A DNA stretch of 64,000 nt from assembly GCF_000967425.1 (NCBI RefSeq), contig NZ_FO082820.1, positions 3,193,501-3,257,500 on the forward strand. Reading direction: 5' to 3'. Position 1 is the first letter of the stretch. Each line of letters starts with the position of its first letter. The translations under genes were made by a program, and so were the position numbers. Below the pieces are notes generated by a model, which saw only the letters and a list, made by a program, of their open reading frames with translations, did not search any database and had not been told where the DNA came from. Positions 9,408 through 18,051 of the stretch are shown here, one piece after another. The stretch comes from Pseudorhizobium banfieldiae. GTDB taxonomy: Bacteria; Pseudomonadota; Alphaproteobacteria; Rhizobiales; Rhizobiaceae.

Positions 9408-10919
9408 TCAAGTCCCCGGCTGTGCCATTGCCTCAAGCTGCTTCGCTTTCCTCGCGAGTATAGCCGAGGCTACCAGTGAAGCTGCTATCAGAAGCCACAG
9501 GACTACCGCAATCCAGCTTTTCGTGAAGAAGATTGAGATGTCTCCAAACGACTCAAGGCTCTTGACGAAGTAGATTTCCGCCGACGGGCCAAGAATGAAG
9601 CCGATGATGAAGGGTGCGACTTCGATCTTCAGCTTGACGAAGATCCAGCCGAGCACACCGAAGATGAGTACCGTCCACACGTCGAACATGATGCCGTAGT
9701 TGATCGTATAGGCACCGATCACGCACATCATAAGAATGACCGGATAGAGGATGTGCTTTGGAACTGTCACCACCATGGCGAACCAGCGGATGGCGAAGTA
9801 CATCAGTATAAACATAGCGACGTTGGCAATGATCATAGCAATCATCATCGCGTTCCATGTTCCCGGATTGTTGCCGATGAACAATGGCCCCACCTGGATG
9901 CCCTGGAGTGCAAATGCCCCCACCAGGAGTGCTGTGGTAGAGTCGCCTGGAATCCCGAGAGACAACAAGGGCACGAGAGCGCCGCCGGTCAAGGCATTGT
10001 TACCTGCCTCGGTCGCAATGATGCCTTCAGCGGAGCCCTTGCCGTATTCCTCGGGATGACGCGAAGTGGTCTTCGCCGCTGTATACGAGAGGATCGATGC
10101 CGCCGAACCACCTACACCCGGCAGAATGCCCACAAAGGTGCCGATCGCGGATGATTGAAGGAGATTTCGAATCTGTCCCTTGAAGATCGAAAAGGAAAAG
10201 CGCGAGCTCTTGCCAACCTTGATCTCCCGGACCGACATGCTCTGCGGCATCCCGGTTTCGGCTTCCTCAAGGATGGCGCTCACCCCGAAAAGTGCAATCA
10301 GGACGGGCAGCAGCGAGAAGCCACCTTCCAGCCAGTATTCCGTCCCCGGCGGAATCAATCGAAAGTGCCCATTCCCGCCGTCGGTGACATCATAGACACC
10401 GACGAGGCTGACAAAGATGCCGAGGAAGCCGGAAAAGATGCCCAGAAGCAGGTTGCTCGAGAGAGCACCCATGACCGTAAGGGCGAACAGAATGATCAGA
10501 AACTTCTCCACATAGGAGAACTGGATGGCGAAATCCGCCAGCAGCGGGGCAAAGAAATAGAGCGCGATCAGCGACAGCATTCCGCCGACGAGCGACGCAA
10601 TGATGCTGATGCGCAGTGCTTTTTCCCCTTCCCCCCTTTGGGCCATGGGATAGGCGTCGAAACAAGTTGCGATCGATGACGGGGTGCCGGGAATTCCAAG
10701 AAGTACGGCCGGTACCAAGCCGCCCGATATTCCGCCTACATACAAACCCAGAAGTAGCGCCAAACCGTTTTCCAGGCCCAGCGAGTAGGTCAGCGGCAAA
10801 CAGACTGCCACAGCCATCGTCGCGGTCATTCCAGGGATGGCCCCGAAGATCAGACCTACAAAGGTTCCCCCGACGACCAGCGCCACGAAGAGCGGTGTGA
10901 TCAGTTCAAAAACTTCCAT
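9408..10919 (-). CDS. tctA: Tripartite tricarboxylate transporter, large permease (TctA)
   Basis: 503-residue inner-membrane protein with about 11-12 hydrophobic segments. Family blocks are clear: FGAIPGMTATMAVAVCLPL near residue 27, GIPGTPSSIATCFDAYP near 75, GILPGVGGSAASILSYT near 268 and GIPGDSTTALLVGAFALQG near 330. It works with TctB and the binding protein TctC to import a carboxylate using an ion gradient. Here the neighbouring dehydratase and aldolase genes suggest a sugar acid as substrate rather than citrate. Confidence 0.94.
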   Translation of the reverse strand: MEVFELITPLFVALVVGGTFVGLIFGAIPGMTATMAVAVCLPLTYSLGLENGLALLLGLYVGGISGGLVPAVLLGIPGTPSSIATCFDAYPMAQRGEGEKALRISIIASLVGGMLSLIALYFFAPLLADFAIQFSYVEKFLIILFALTVMGALSSNLLLGIFSGFLGIFVSLVGVYDVTDGGNGHFRLIPPGTEYWLEGGFSLLPVLIALFGVSAILEEAETGMPQSMSVREIKVGKSSRFSFSIFKGQIRNLLQSSAIGTFVGILPGVGGSAASILSYTAAKTTSRHPEEYGKGSAEGIIATEAGNNALTGGALVPLLSLGIPGDSTTALLVGAFALQGIQVGPLFIGNNPGTWNAMMIAMIIANVAMFILMYFAIRWFAMVVTVPKHILYPVILMMCVIGAYTINYGIMFDVWTVLIFGVLGWIFVKLKIEVAPFIIGFILGPSAEIYFVKSLESFGDISIFFTKSWIAVVLWLLIAASLVASAILARKAKQLEAMAQPGT

Positions 10920-10937
10920 GATCTTAGAGACCTCTGC

Positions 10938-11357
10938 TTACGGGAGCGTCAGGAAGAAGATTTCGCTGAGGAGCCACCAGGTCAGCAGCGGCGCGATGAC
11001 GGCGACAATCAGCAGCGGAACAAGTCGGGACAGGCGACGATCATGGGTGAACAGGATGCCGCTCAAGGCCACGAAAGGAATGGAGCACAGCAGAAAACCC
11101 ATGCCGGTATTTGGCCAGAGGTCCCCAACCGGAACCATCAGGACGAAATAGAGTACCGTCAGCACCAGGGCTCCGAAGAACCGCGTCTTGTCCATGCGGA
11201 TGAACGTGTCGCGCCACATGGCCCCGGCGCCCAAAATCTCACGATTGCGCGTGACAACGATTACCACGCCGAGGATCAGCAGAGCGATGCCGATCAGCGT
11301 AGGGAAAATCAGATGCGAGGTCGCGAAGTCGATCTCGACTTTGGTCAATCCGCCCAT
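10938..11357 (-). CDS. tctB: Tripartite tricarboxylate transporter, small permease (TctB)
   Basis: 139 residues from ATG 11357 (MGGLTKVEIDF), four hydrophobic segments, as usual for TctB, which is poorly conserved in sequence. A longer frame to 11420 exists, but it would translate through a perfect GC-rich hairpin and is poor in hydrophobicity, so the internal ATG with a GGAAAC ribosome site is preferred. It lies between tctC and tctA. Confidence 0.8.
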   Translation of the reverse strand: MGGLTKVEIDFATSHLIFPTLIGIALLILGVVIVVTRNREILGAGAMWRDTFIRMDKTRFFGALVLTVLYFVLMVPVGDLWPNTGMGFLLCSIPFVALSGILFTHDRRLSRLVPLLIVAVIAPLLTWWLLSEIFFLTLP

Positions 11358-11389
11358 GGCCGTTTCCAGTTCTAGTGAGGCATGACTTT

Positions 11390-11412
11390 CCCGGCCGGCA
11401 CCGCCGGCCGGG
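11390..11412 (-). other. Intercistronic hairpin between tctC and tctB
   Basis: A perfect 10-bp stem (CCCGGCCGGC / GCCGGCCGGG) with a 3-base loop follows the tctC stop by 15 bases and has no T-run. It probably protects the upstream mRNA or slows transcription, giving more binding protein than permease. Confidence 0.6.
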
Positions 11413-11427
11413 GCACGCATGAGATCG

Positions 11428-12471
11428 CTATTCAGTCTTGAGCTGCTCGATCAGGCCGCCGATCGTCTTGCTCTTCTCGCTCAGATGCGCCTGGGCCTCA
11501 GCCTGCGACAAGTAGTTTGGAATGAAGAAGGCTTCCTTCTGCCGCTTCTCTAGATCGCCCTTCTGGTAGATTTCAGCCAACGCCTTGTCGATGGCCTCCA
11601 TCTGCGCGGGATCCATCTCCTTGTTGTAGATCAGGAAGAACTCCTTATCGAAGACAAAGTCCTTTTCCCCGTCTAGTGTTACACTCGTCTCGGGGCTAGC
11701 ATATTGCAGGAACTGGTCGCGAGTCGTGTTGCCCATGCCCTGTTCGGGCGCCTGCTCGAGTGTCTGGGGCCGTGCGGTTATCCAGATGAAGCGCATCGCC
11801 TTTGCGTCGTCGCCCGGCAACTGGGTAAACTGCTCGTTTGCCTGGATCGAGCCGTTGATCAGATCGGCCAACCCGTCCCACATAGCTTGGTTCTTGTCGG
11901 CCTGAGATCCGGTATTGACCGGAACGAAGTTTTTCTCCGAGCCGGGTGCACGCGTTTTGGCTGCATTGCGCATGGCAGTGAATCCGATCTCGGAGACGCC
12001 GCCCGGCTGAATGGCAACCCGGATCTGCTTGCCTTCTTCGGCAGCTTTGAACACGTCCTCCATGGTCTTGTAGGGCGAATCCGCTGGGACCAGGAACGCA
12101 TCGCCCGGATTGATCGCAACGGTTGGCCCGATGGAGTAGTTTGCAAACGGATCTTCGTTGCCCGGCACGCCGTACAGGTAAGACAGATAGACCTGATCAT
12201 GATGGAGCATGATCGTCGTGCCGCGCTTGTCGCGACCGAGCGCCTTGAGGCCTTCACTGGTGCCGACTGGATCCACCTTGACGTTGACTCCGAGGTGCTG
12301 GGAAAGCGCATCAGCAACCAGTGCCGCGTTCTGATAGGTGTCGCCGCCGGTCGAGGTCGATCCAATCACCATCCGGATATTGCGAGGCAGTTCCTGCGCA
12401 GCCGCTACAATGGGATGCGCCACCAATGCCGCGACACTAACGGCCGCCAATAGGGTCCTGCGTGTAAACAT
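11428..12471 (-). CDS. tctC: Tripartite tricarboxylate transporter substrate-binding protein (TctC-like)
   Basis: 347-residue periplasmic receptor. The N-terminus is a Sec signal peptide (MFTRRTLLAAVSVAALVAH, cut after AAA near 25), then an extracytoplasmic binding fold with the family signature region IGSTSTGGDTYQNAAL and PGGVSEIGFTAM. The ATG at 12471 has a strong GGAGGAG ribosome site. It is more divergent than typical Bug proteins, so the ligand cannot be named. It is the first gene of the minus-strand operon and lies 230 bases from the divergent sugar-acid operon. Confidence 0.85.
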   Translation of the reverse strand: MFTRRTLLAAVSVAALVAHPIVAAAQELPRNIRMVIGSTSTGGDTYQNAALVADALSQHLGVNVKVDPVGTSEGLKALGRDKRGTTIMLHHDQVYLSYLYGVPGNEDPFANYSIGPTVAINPGDAFLVPADSPYKTMEDVFKAAEEGKQIRVAIQPGGVSEIGFTAMRNAAKTRAPGSEKNFVPVNTGSQADKNQAMWDGLADLINGSIQANEQFTQLPGDDAKAMRFIWITARPQTLEQAPEQGMGNTTRDQFLQYASPETSVTLDGEKDFVFDKEFFLIYNKEMDPAQMEAIDKALAEIYQKGDLEKRQKEAFFIPNYLSQAEAQAHLSEKSKTIGGLIEQLKTE

Positions 12472-12489
12472 CTGAAAATCTCCTCCTTA

Positions 12490-12504
12490 TTCGCGGTACG
12501 CGAA
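12490..12504. promoter_or_regulatory. Inverted repeat next to the tctC ribosome site
   Basis: TTCGCG and CGCGAA flank a 3-base spacer, immediately before the tctC ribosome site. It could be a third operator or a leader hairpin; only the symmetry supports it. Confidence 0.35.
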
Positions 12505-12553
12505 CTATTTGATTGCGGTGAACGATGATCCTCCCGTTCACTTCGCGGGCGCA

Positions 12554-12569
12554 ATGAATGCGCATTCAT
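12554..12569. promoter_or_regulatory. Perfect palindrome, probable LacI operator 1
   Basis: ATGAATGCGCATTCAT is a perfect 16-bp palindrome with a central GC, typical of LacI/GalR operators. It differs from the site at 12664 only at the symmetric pair in each half. It lies 85 bases upstream of tctC. Confidence 0.7.
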
Positions 12570-12663
12570 AGTGTTGCCCTCTTCAGTTCTGCATTGTCAA
12601 GTAGCCCCCAGCGGCTAATTTTATTGAGGCACTCACGCCGACATACCTTCTTGACAGTCTAAA

Positions 12664-12679
12664 ATGTATGCGCATACAT
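12664..12679. promoter_or_regulatory. Perfect palindrome, probable LacI operator 2
   Basis: ATGTATGCGCATACAT is a perfect 16-bp palindrome 24 bases before the dehydratase start, where it would block transcription initiation. TTGACA-like sequence (TTGACAGTC at 12652) just upstream may be the -35 element, so the palindrome overlaps the promoter. The centre-to-centre distance to operator 1 is 110 bases. Confidence 0.75.
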
Positions 12680-12702
12680 CGAGAGGAAACTGAGGAAGCG
12701 AT

Positions 12703-14445
12703 ATGAAAGACAAGGTCCGCAAAACTCCCGACACCCTGCGCTCATCGCGCTGGTTCGCGCCAGATGATTTGCGCAGCTTCGGCCACCGCTCGCGCCTCAT
12801 GCAACTCGGCTATTCAGAAGAGGATTTCATGGGGAGGCCGGTCATCGGCATCCTCAACACCTGGTCCGAATTGAACTCTTGCCACGGACACTTTCCGGAA
12901 CGCGTCAAGGACGTGAAACGGGGCGTCGCTCAGGCTGGCGGCTTCGCCGTCGAAATGCCATCTCTCTCGGTTGACGAGAGCTTCACCAAACCAACTTCCA
13001 TGCTCTACCGCAACATGCTCGCCATGGAGGTGGAGGAGATGATCCGCTCCCACCCGCTCGACGGTGTTGTGCTGATGGGCGGCTGCGACAAGACCACGCC
13101 AGGCTTGGTCATGGGGGCACTGTCTGCTGGAGTGCCGATGATATTCCTTCCCGCCGGGCCTATGCTTCGTGGCAACTACGCCGGCAAGATCCTGGGCTCG
13201 GGGTCGGATGCTTGGAAATACTGGGACGAGCGGCGAGCCGGAAACGTGACGGATGCGGAATGGGTGGGCCTCCAGGGCGGAATTGCCCGTTCCGCCGGCG
13301 TCTGCATGACCATGGGCACCGCCTCGACTATGACCGCGATTGCCGAGGCTATGGGCCTCTCCTTCGCCGGTGCATCCTCCATCCCCGCAGTCGACTCAGG
13401 CCATGTGCGAATGTCGGCATCCTGCGGACGCCGTATCGTGGAAATGGTGTGGGAGGACCTTACGCCGGACAAGATCGTGACCGAGGAAGCGATCAGGAAT
13501 GCTGCGATTGTCGCCATGGCGACAGGGTGCTCGACCAACGCCGTCGTTCACCTGGTCGCCATGGCGAGGCGGGCCGGCGTCGACCTCACACTGGACCACC
13601 TGGACGAGCTTGGCCGGACCACGCCATTAATCGCGAATGTGAGGCCCTCCGGAAAGGACTATCTCATGGAGGACTTCTACTATGCCGGTGGCCTTGCGGC
13701 ATTGATGAAACAGATCGAGAGCAGGCTGGACGTCTCCTGTATGACGGTTACGGGCCGCACGCTCGGCGAGAATCTTCAGGGTGCGCAGGTCTATAACGAG
13801 GATGTCATCCGCCCCCTGTCTAACCCCGTCTACCACGAGGGGTCGCTCGCGGTCCTCAGGGGCAATCTCTGCCCCGACGGCGCCGTGATCAAGCCGGCAG
13901 CATGCGATCCGAAGTTTCATCTCCACGAAGGCCCCGCCATTGTCTTCGACAGCTATCCCGAGATGAAGAAGGCCATCGACGACGAGAATCTGGACGTCAC
14001 GCCGGACCACGTGCTGGTTCTGCGCAATGCTGGCCCCCAAGGCGGCCCCGGTTTTCCGGAGTGGGGAATGCTGCCTATTCCGAAGGCGCTCATCAAGCAG
14101 GGACACCGTGACATGCTGCGCATTTCCGATGCACGCATGTCCGGCACTTCCTACGGCGCCTGCGTGCTGCATGTCGCACCGGAATCTTATATCGGCGGCC
14201 CCTTGGCGCTCTTGAAAACCGGCGATCGCGTCCGGCTCGACCTGCCAAACCGGCGGCTCGACATGCTGGTCCCCGAGGAGGAACTTGCCCAGCGTCGAAG
14301 CGCCTGGACCGCGCCCGCTCCGCACTACGATCGCGGTTACGGCTATCTGTTCTCCCGCCATGTCACGCAGGCCGACAAGGGCTGCGACTTCGATTTCCTG
14401 GAGCGCCAGTTCGGTGGCGCAACGGCCGAACCCTCCATCTTCTGA
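12703..14445 (+). CDS. IlvD/Edd-family sugar-acid dehydratase (arabinonate dehydratase type)
   Basis: 580-residue iron-sulfur dehydratase that would remove water from an aldonic acid to give a 2-keto-3-deoxy acid. Three cluster cysteines are visible at residues 60 (NSCHGHF), 128 (GGCDKTTPG) and 201 (GVCMTMGTAST), with the same spacing as in the [2Fe-2S] L-arabinonate dehydratase of Rhizobium leguminosarum. The catalytic serine block SDARMSGTSYGA is near 475. This pattern separates it from IlvD proper. The ATG at 12703 has a GAGGAAG ribosome site. It opens an operon with a DapA-like and an RraA-like gene. The exact sugar acid is not determined by sequence. Confidence 0.9.
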   Translation: MKDKVRKTPDTLRSSRWFAPDDLRSFGHRSRLMQLGYSEEDFMGRPVIGILNTWSELNSCHGHFPERVKDVKRGVAQAGGFAVEMPSLSVDESFTKPTSMLYRNMLAMEVEEMIRSHPLDGVVLMGGCDKTTPGLVMGALSAGVPMIFLPAGPMLRGNYAGKILGSGSDAWKYWDERRAGNVTDAEWVGLQGGIARSAGVCMTMGTASTMTAIAEAMGLSFAGASSIPAVDSGHVRMSASCGRRIVEMVWEDLTPDKIVTEEAIRNAAIVAMATGCSTNAVVHLVAMARRAGVDLTLDHLDELGRTTPLIANVRPSGKDYLMEDFYYAGGLAALMKQIESRLDVSCMTVTGRTLGENLQGAQVYNEDVIRPLSNPVYHEGSLAVLRGNLCPDGAVIKPAACDPKFHLHEGPAIVFDSYPEMKKAIDDENLDVTPDHVLVLRNAGPQGGPGFPEWGMLPIPKALIKQGHRDMLRISDARMSGTSYGACVLHVAPESYIGGPLALLKTGDRVRLDLPNRRLDMLVPEEELAQRRSAWTAPAPHYDRGYGYLFSRHVTQADKGCDFDFLERQFGGATAEPSIF

Positions 14446-14457
14446 AGGTGCATGATC

Positions 14458-15354
14458 ATGGCTCATTCTCTTGAACACGCGCTGACCGGCATTTCCGGCA
14501 TCCTGGTCACGCCTTTCGGTAGGGATGGCGAGCTTGCGCCGCAGCGTCTTGTTCCCATCGTGGATCGTGCCCTGGAAGCAGGGCTGCACATGCCGGTTGT
14601 CAACGGCAATACCGGCGAATTCTATTCGCTGACCACGGATGAAGCTTGCACCATGGTCAGGGAGGTGTCCGGCATCGTCAACGGCCGCGCTCCGGTCCTT
14701 GCCGGCGTGGGGCGCAGCGTGCGTGACGCATGCCGCCTCGCAAAGGTGTCAGCAGACGCCGGCGCCGCAGCGTTGATGATACACCAGCCCCCGGATCCTT
14801 TTGTGGCTCCGCGCGGTATAGTCGATTATTTGAAGGCTGTGGCGGATGCCGCCGGGCTTCCCATGATGCTCTATCTTCGCAACGACGCCATTGGGACGGC
14901 GGCGATTGCTGAACTATGCGCGGTAGAGGGGGTGAAGGGCGTGAAATGGGCCACACCAAACCCGCTCAAGCTCGCGGAAGCCAAGGCCGCTTGCGATCCA
15001 ACCATTGTGTGGGTCGGTGGACTTGCGGAAGTTTGGGCCCCGGCCTTCTACGCAGTTGGTGCGAGGGGCTTCACCTCCGGCCTCATCAATGTCTGGCCGG
15101 AACGCTCACTCCAGATCCACTCGGCACTCGAAGCGGGGAGTTATGCTGAGGCCAACCGTCTGATCTCCGAGATGAAGGCGTTCGAAGAGGTTCGGGCCGA
15201 GGAAATGAATGGCACCAACGTGACGGGAGTCAAGGCGGCGCTGCTGGCGCTTGGCCGTGACTGCGGGCCAACCCGCCCCCCGTCCGCATGGCCGTTGACG
15301 CCTTCGCAGCAAGACAAGCTCGACCACTTCATAGCGCGTAACGCGCTGACCTGA
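14458..15354 (+). CDS. DapA/DHDPS-family aldolase or dehydratase
   Basis: 298-residue TIM-barrel enzyme of the dihydrodipicolinate synthase and N-acetylneuraminate lyase family. The Schiff-base lysine lies in GVKGVKWAT near residue 165 and the catalytic tyrosine in MLYLRND near 139; the GNTGEFYSL block replaces the usual GTTGE. Behind a sugar-acid dehydratase it is most likely a 2-keto-3-deoxy acid dehydratase or aldolase rather than a lysine-pathway enzyme. ATG 14458 is preferred over ATG 14452 because the GAAGGTG ribosome site is only two bases from the latter. Confidence 0.87.
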   Translation: MAHSLEHALTGISGILVTPFGRDGELAPQRLVPIVDRALEAGLHMPVVNGNTGEFYSLTTDEACTMVREVSGIVNGRAPVLAGVGRSVRDACRLAKVSADAGAAALMIHQPPDPFVAPRGIVDYLKAVADAAGLPMMLYLRNDAIGTAAIAELCAVEGVKGVKWATPNPLKLAEAKAACDPTIVWVGGLAEVWAPAFYAVGARGFTSGLINVWPERSLQIHSALEAGSYAEANRLISEMKAFEEVRAEEMNGTNVTGVKAALLALGRDCGPTRPPSAWPLTPSQQDKLDHFIARNALT

Positions 15355-15419
15355 CCCCATAGGTCGGGGCGGCGCCGAGAACCGCCAAGCTTTCCCAGAT
15401 AATGAAGAAGGGAACTATC

Positions 15420-16130
15420 ATGAACGAGGAACTGCGGCAGAAACTGATGGGCGTCTCCGTCGCCACGCTCGCCACCGCGCTCTATAAGCGGGGTCTAAGA
15501 AATCAGGTTATTCAGGATGTACGTCCCGTTGCGCAGAAGGGCCGCAACATGGTAGGGCCCGCCTACACGCTCCGCTATATCCCGGCCCGAGAAGACCGTA
15601 ACCAGTTGAGCGAGTTCCGCAAGCCGACCCATCCGCAGCGCGTCGCGATCGAGACTTGCCCCGAGGGGCATGTGCTGGTTATGGACAGCCGCAAGGATCC
15701 GCGCGCTGCGTCGGCGGGAGACATCCTCGTCACACGCTTGATGATGCGCGGCGTGGCGGGCGTCGTCACCGATGGTGGCTTCCGCGATGCCGCAACGATC
15801 GGTGATCTCGATATTCCTGCCTATCACACCCGACCTTCCAGCCCGACCAACCTGACACTGCACGAAGCGTTGGACCTGAATGTCCCGATCGGCTGTGGTG
15901 ACGTTCCAGTTTTCCCCGGCGATATCCTCGTGGGCGACGATGACAGCGTGATCGTCATTCCTCAGGACATTGCCGCAGAAGTGGCCGACGAAGCAGTTGA
16001 AATGACCGCCTACGAGGACTTCGTAGTGGAGCGAGTCAAAGAGGGCGCGGCTATCATTGGGCTTTACCCTTGCACGAAGGACGTGCATGCGGAGGATTTT
16101 GCCAAGTGGCGAGCGTCAAACAGACGATAG
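15420..16130 (+). CDS. RraA-family protein, probable 4-hydroxy-4-methyl-2-oxoglutarate aldolase-like enzyme
   Basis: 236 residues. The family motif GVVTDGGFRDAATIGDL (near residue 115) contains the Arg-Asp pair that binds pyruvate and metal in HMG/CHA aldolases; true RraA RNase inhibitors lack aldolase context. Other blocks: GPAYTLRYIP near 45 and PGDILVGDDDSVIVIP near 160. The ATG at 15420 has an AAGGGAA ribosome site; an ATG at 15402 in frame is less likely. As third gene after the dehydratase and DapA-like gene it may complete breakdown of the keto-deoxy acid. Confidence 0.85.
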   Translation: MNEELRQKLMGVSVATLATALYKRGLRNQVIQDVRPVAQKGRNMVGPAYTLRYIPAREDRNQLSEFRKPTHPQRVAIETCPEGHVLVMDSRKDPRAASAGDILVTRLMMRGVAGVVTDGGFRDAATIGDLDIPAYHTRPSSPTNLTLHEALDLNVPIGCGDVPVFPGDILVGDDDSVIVIPQDIAAEVADEAVEMTAYEDFVVERVKEGAAIIGLYPCTKDVHAEDFAKWRASNRR

Positions 16131-16490
16131 GTGAAGCACGCCAGATAGCAGGGTCTGAGACGATTCCCTAGACCAAGCGCTGCTCTAGTCTAGTGGCTTC
16201 ATTTGCACTTAGGCGGCTCCTCGCAGAGGCTCAAGTGGGACCTGTCGCTGCCTGAACTGGCGACGTGATCCGGTTATGGCAGAGAAGCGGAGGGACCAAT
16301 CTAAGGGACTTCAGCGGTGCAACGAACGAGTTCCAAGCGAGCGCATACAGAGACCATCTCTAATGACTCGCCGATGAAATCCGCCTTCCAGCACGGCTCC
16401 CCGCCGTCGGCAGCCGTGCCCCGCCCCCCAGATCAACGCGTCTACCCATGAGCTGCAACTCGCATTGCGGCGGACTGCGACGGAGCGGCC
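16131..16490. other. Stretch without a recognised gene
   Basis: About 360 bases after the RraA-like gene with only short overlapping frames. It contains no protein similarity I can see and probably is the decayed flank of the broken ABC ATPase gene that follows. Confidence 0.4.
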
Positions 16491-16535
16491 CTGTGCTGCG
16501 CCACTTCCTGTGGCGCAGCACAGCCGGCATTTTTT
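16491..16535 (+). terminator. Strong intrinsic terminator
   Basis: A perfect 13-bp stem (CTGTGCTGCGCCA at 16491-16503, TGGCGCAGCACAG at 16511-16523) with a 7-base loop is followed six bases later by six T residues. It is the best terminator in the window and probably ends the sugar-acid operon, though 360 bases after its last gene. Confidence 0.8.
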
Positions 16536-16540
16536 GATAG

Positions 16541-16870
16541 CCGGAACTTCGGCGGCCTGCCCAGCTTTCCGGCGGCCAGCGCCAACGCGTCGCCATGGGC
16601 CGCGCCATCGTGAGGGAGGCAACCGTCGGAGTCAGACCCGAGGATCTGGTCGTCTGTAATCCCGAGGACGCCTGGTTCGGCGGGAAACTTGCTGTTGCTG
16701 AGCGATTGGGTAGCCAGACTTACGGTTATCTCGAGACTGGCGACGCACGCATGCTCACGGTGGAGTTTCCTCGTGACACCACCATCAGCGTTGGCGATCT
16801 GATCCACGTGCGTCCAAATTTGGACGCTGTTCATGTGTTCGAGGAAGCTTCCGGGCGCAGGTTAAACTAA
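16541..16870 (+). pseudogene. Sugar ABC transporter ATPase with large internal deletion (signature motif fused to TOBE domain)
   Basis: In one frame, RPAQLSGGQRQRVAMGRAIV (the ABC signature) runs directly into VGVRPEDLVV and the C-terminal TOBE domain of a MalK/UgpC-type ATPase, ending at TAA 16870. The Walker A, Walker B and H-loop parts are absent: everything before the signature, and about 100 residues between the signature and TOBE domain. A TAG stop lies just before the homology begins. An ATG at 16595 could start a 91-residue protein, but it could not hydrolyse ATP. It indicates that another sugar transporter was once here. Confidence 0.8.
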
Positions 16871-16920
16871 CTAAGCGTTGAAAAGGCAAACGAGGATTTC
16901 TCCTGAGATGACCCGACCTA

Positions 16921-18051
16921 TCATCTGCTCCCCGCAGCGATCGTGTAGCCGCCTGCAGCCGCTGCGGCAAGCTCAAGCTCGGCGACCGCCATCATAAGCG
17001 GCCCCACCCCCTTCGCATCATCGGCCACAACTGGCTCGGAAAGGTAGTATGCGGGCGTGCCATCGCGATAAGGCCCGGAGAGCGCCCCCAAACCCGCCAC
17101 TTGGCAGATCCCGGTAAGCCGTATCAAACCGCCCTCTTCCAGGAGGCGCGTCCCAAGAAGTGCGTCAAGCGCTCGGCGTGCGCCGTTCTCAAGACGCTTG
17201 GTCTCCTCCGGTGCCAGAAGCTGGAGGCGGCATGCCGCGAGGGATGCGTAGGCAAACATTGCCGATGCGGAGGTCTCTTCATAGTTGCCGACGAGGTCCG
17301 GCGTATCGAGAACCTGGAGCCAGAGCCCTGATTCCTGTTGGTGCTGCAGGATGGCAAGCAGCACGGAGCGCGTTCGCTTCCGCAAAACCTTGGTCGCCGC
17401 GTCGTTGGGCAGAACGGCCAGGACATCGACCAGGGCCATAACCATCCAGCCCATGGCTCTCGCCCATACTGCGGGAGACTTTCCGGTCTCCTTGTCGGCC
17501 CAGGCCTGCTGCCGGCTCTCGTCATACCCGTGGACATGCAGCCCGCCTGGAGCCGCGGTAAGGACAAGAGCCGTCGCCAGCTGCTGGAGGGCATCGGTAA
17601 TGCGCGGCTGTTCGTTGGCGGCAAGTGCGTATTCAACCTGGAAAGGAAGCGCCATGTAGAGGCCATCAAGCCAGACCTGATGCGGATAACGCGCCTTGTG
17701 CCAGTAGTTGCCGGCCAGGATCCGCGGATGACCATCCAACTGGCCGATCAGTCGCCGGGCCGCGGCCATGTAGCGCGCGTCCTTCGTCTCCCGATCGAGG
17801 AAAAGGAGAACACGGCCGGGCAGAATATTGTCTATGTTGAATTCGCGGGGATCATACCCAACCAACGCACCATCGTCCTGGACCTGTCGCGAGACCATCC
17901 TCATTAGGTGGTCAAGCCAGCGCGCCTCGCCGCTTGACTGGTAGAGAAGCATCAAGCCGCGATAGATGCAGCCGTCCTCATAGCACCAGGCGCCGTCCTT
18001 GTAGGGGTTGTACCGCTGGCAGAAGTGGTCGAAATAGTCCTTGTACATCAT
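16921..18051 (-). CDS. GH105 unsaturated rhamnogalacturonyl / glucuronyl hydrolase
   Basis: 376-residue intracellular (alpha/alpha)6-barrel hydrolase like YteR and YesR that removes the unsaturated uronic acid left at the end of pectin oligosaccharides by lyases. Visible family blocks: [21 protein letters not shown] near residue 140 with the catalytic aspartate in WLDG, and [17 protein letters not shown] near 215. No signal peptide is seen. The start ATG overlaps the end of the GH28 gene by four bases. It is the last gene of a six-gene minus-strand operon with a sugar ABC transporter. Confidence 0.88.
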   Translation of the reverse strand: MMYKDYFDHFCQRYNPYKDGAWCYEDGCIYRGLMLLYQSSGEARWLDHLMRMVSRQVQDDGALVGYDPREFNIDNILPGRVLLFLDRETKDARYMAAARRLIGQLDGHPRILAGNYWHKARYPHQVWLDGLYMALPFQVEYALAANEQPRITDALQQLATALVLTAAPGGLHVHGYDESRQQAWADKETGKSPAVWARAMGWMVMALVDVLAVLPNDAATKVLRKRTRSVLLAILQHQQESGLWLQVLDTPDLVGNYEETSASAMFAYASLAACRLQLLAPEETKRLENGARRALDALLGTRLLEEGGLIRLTGICQVAGLGALSGPYRDGTPAYYLSEPVVADDAKGVGPLMMAVAELELAAAAAGGYTIAAGSR

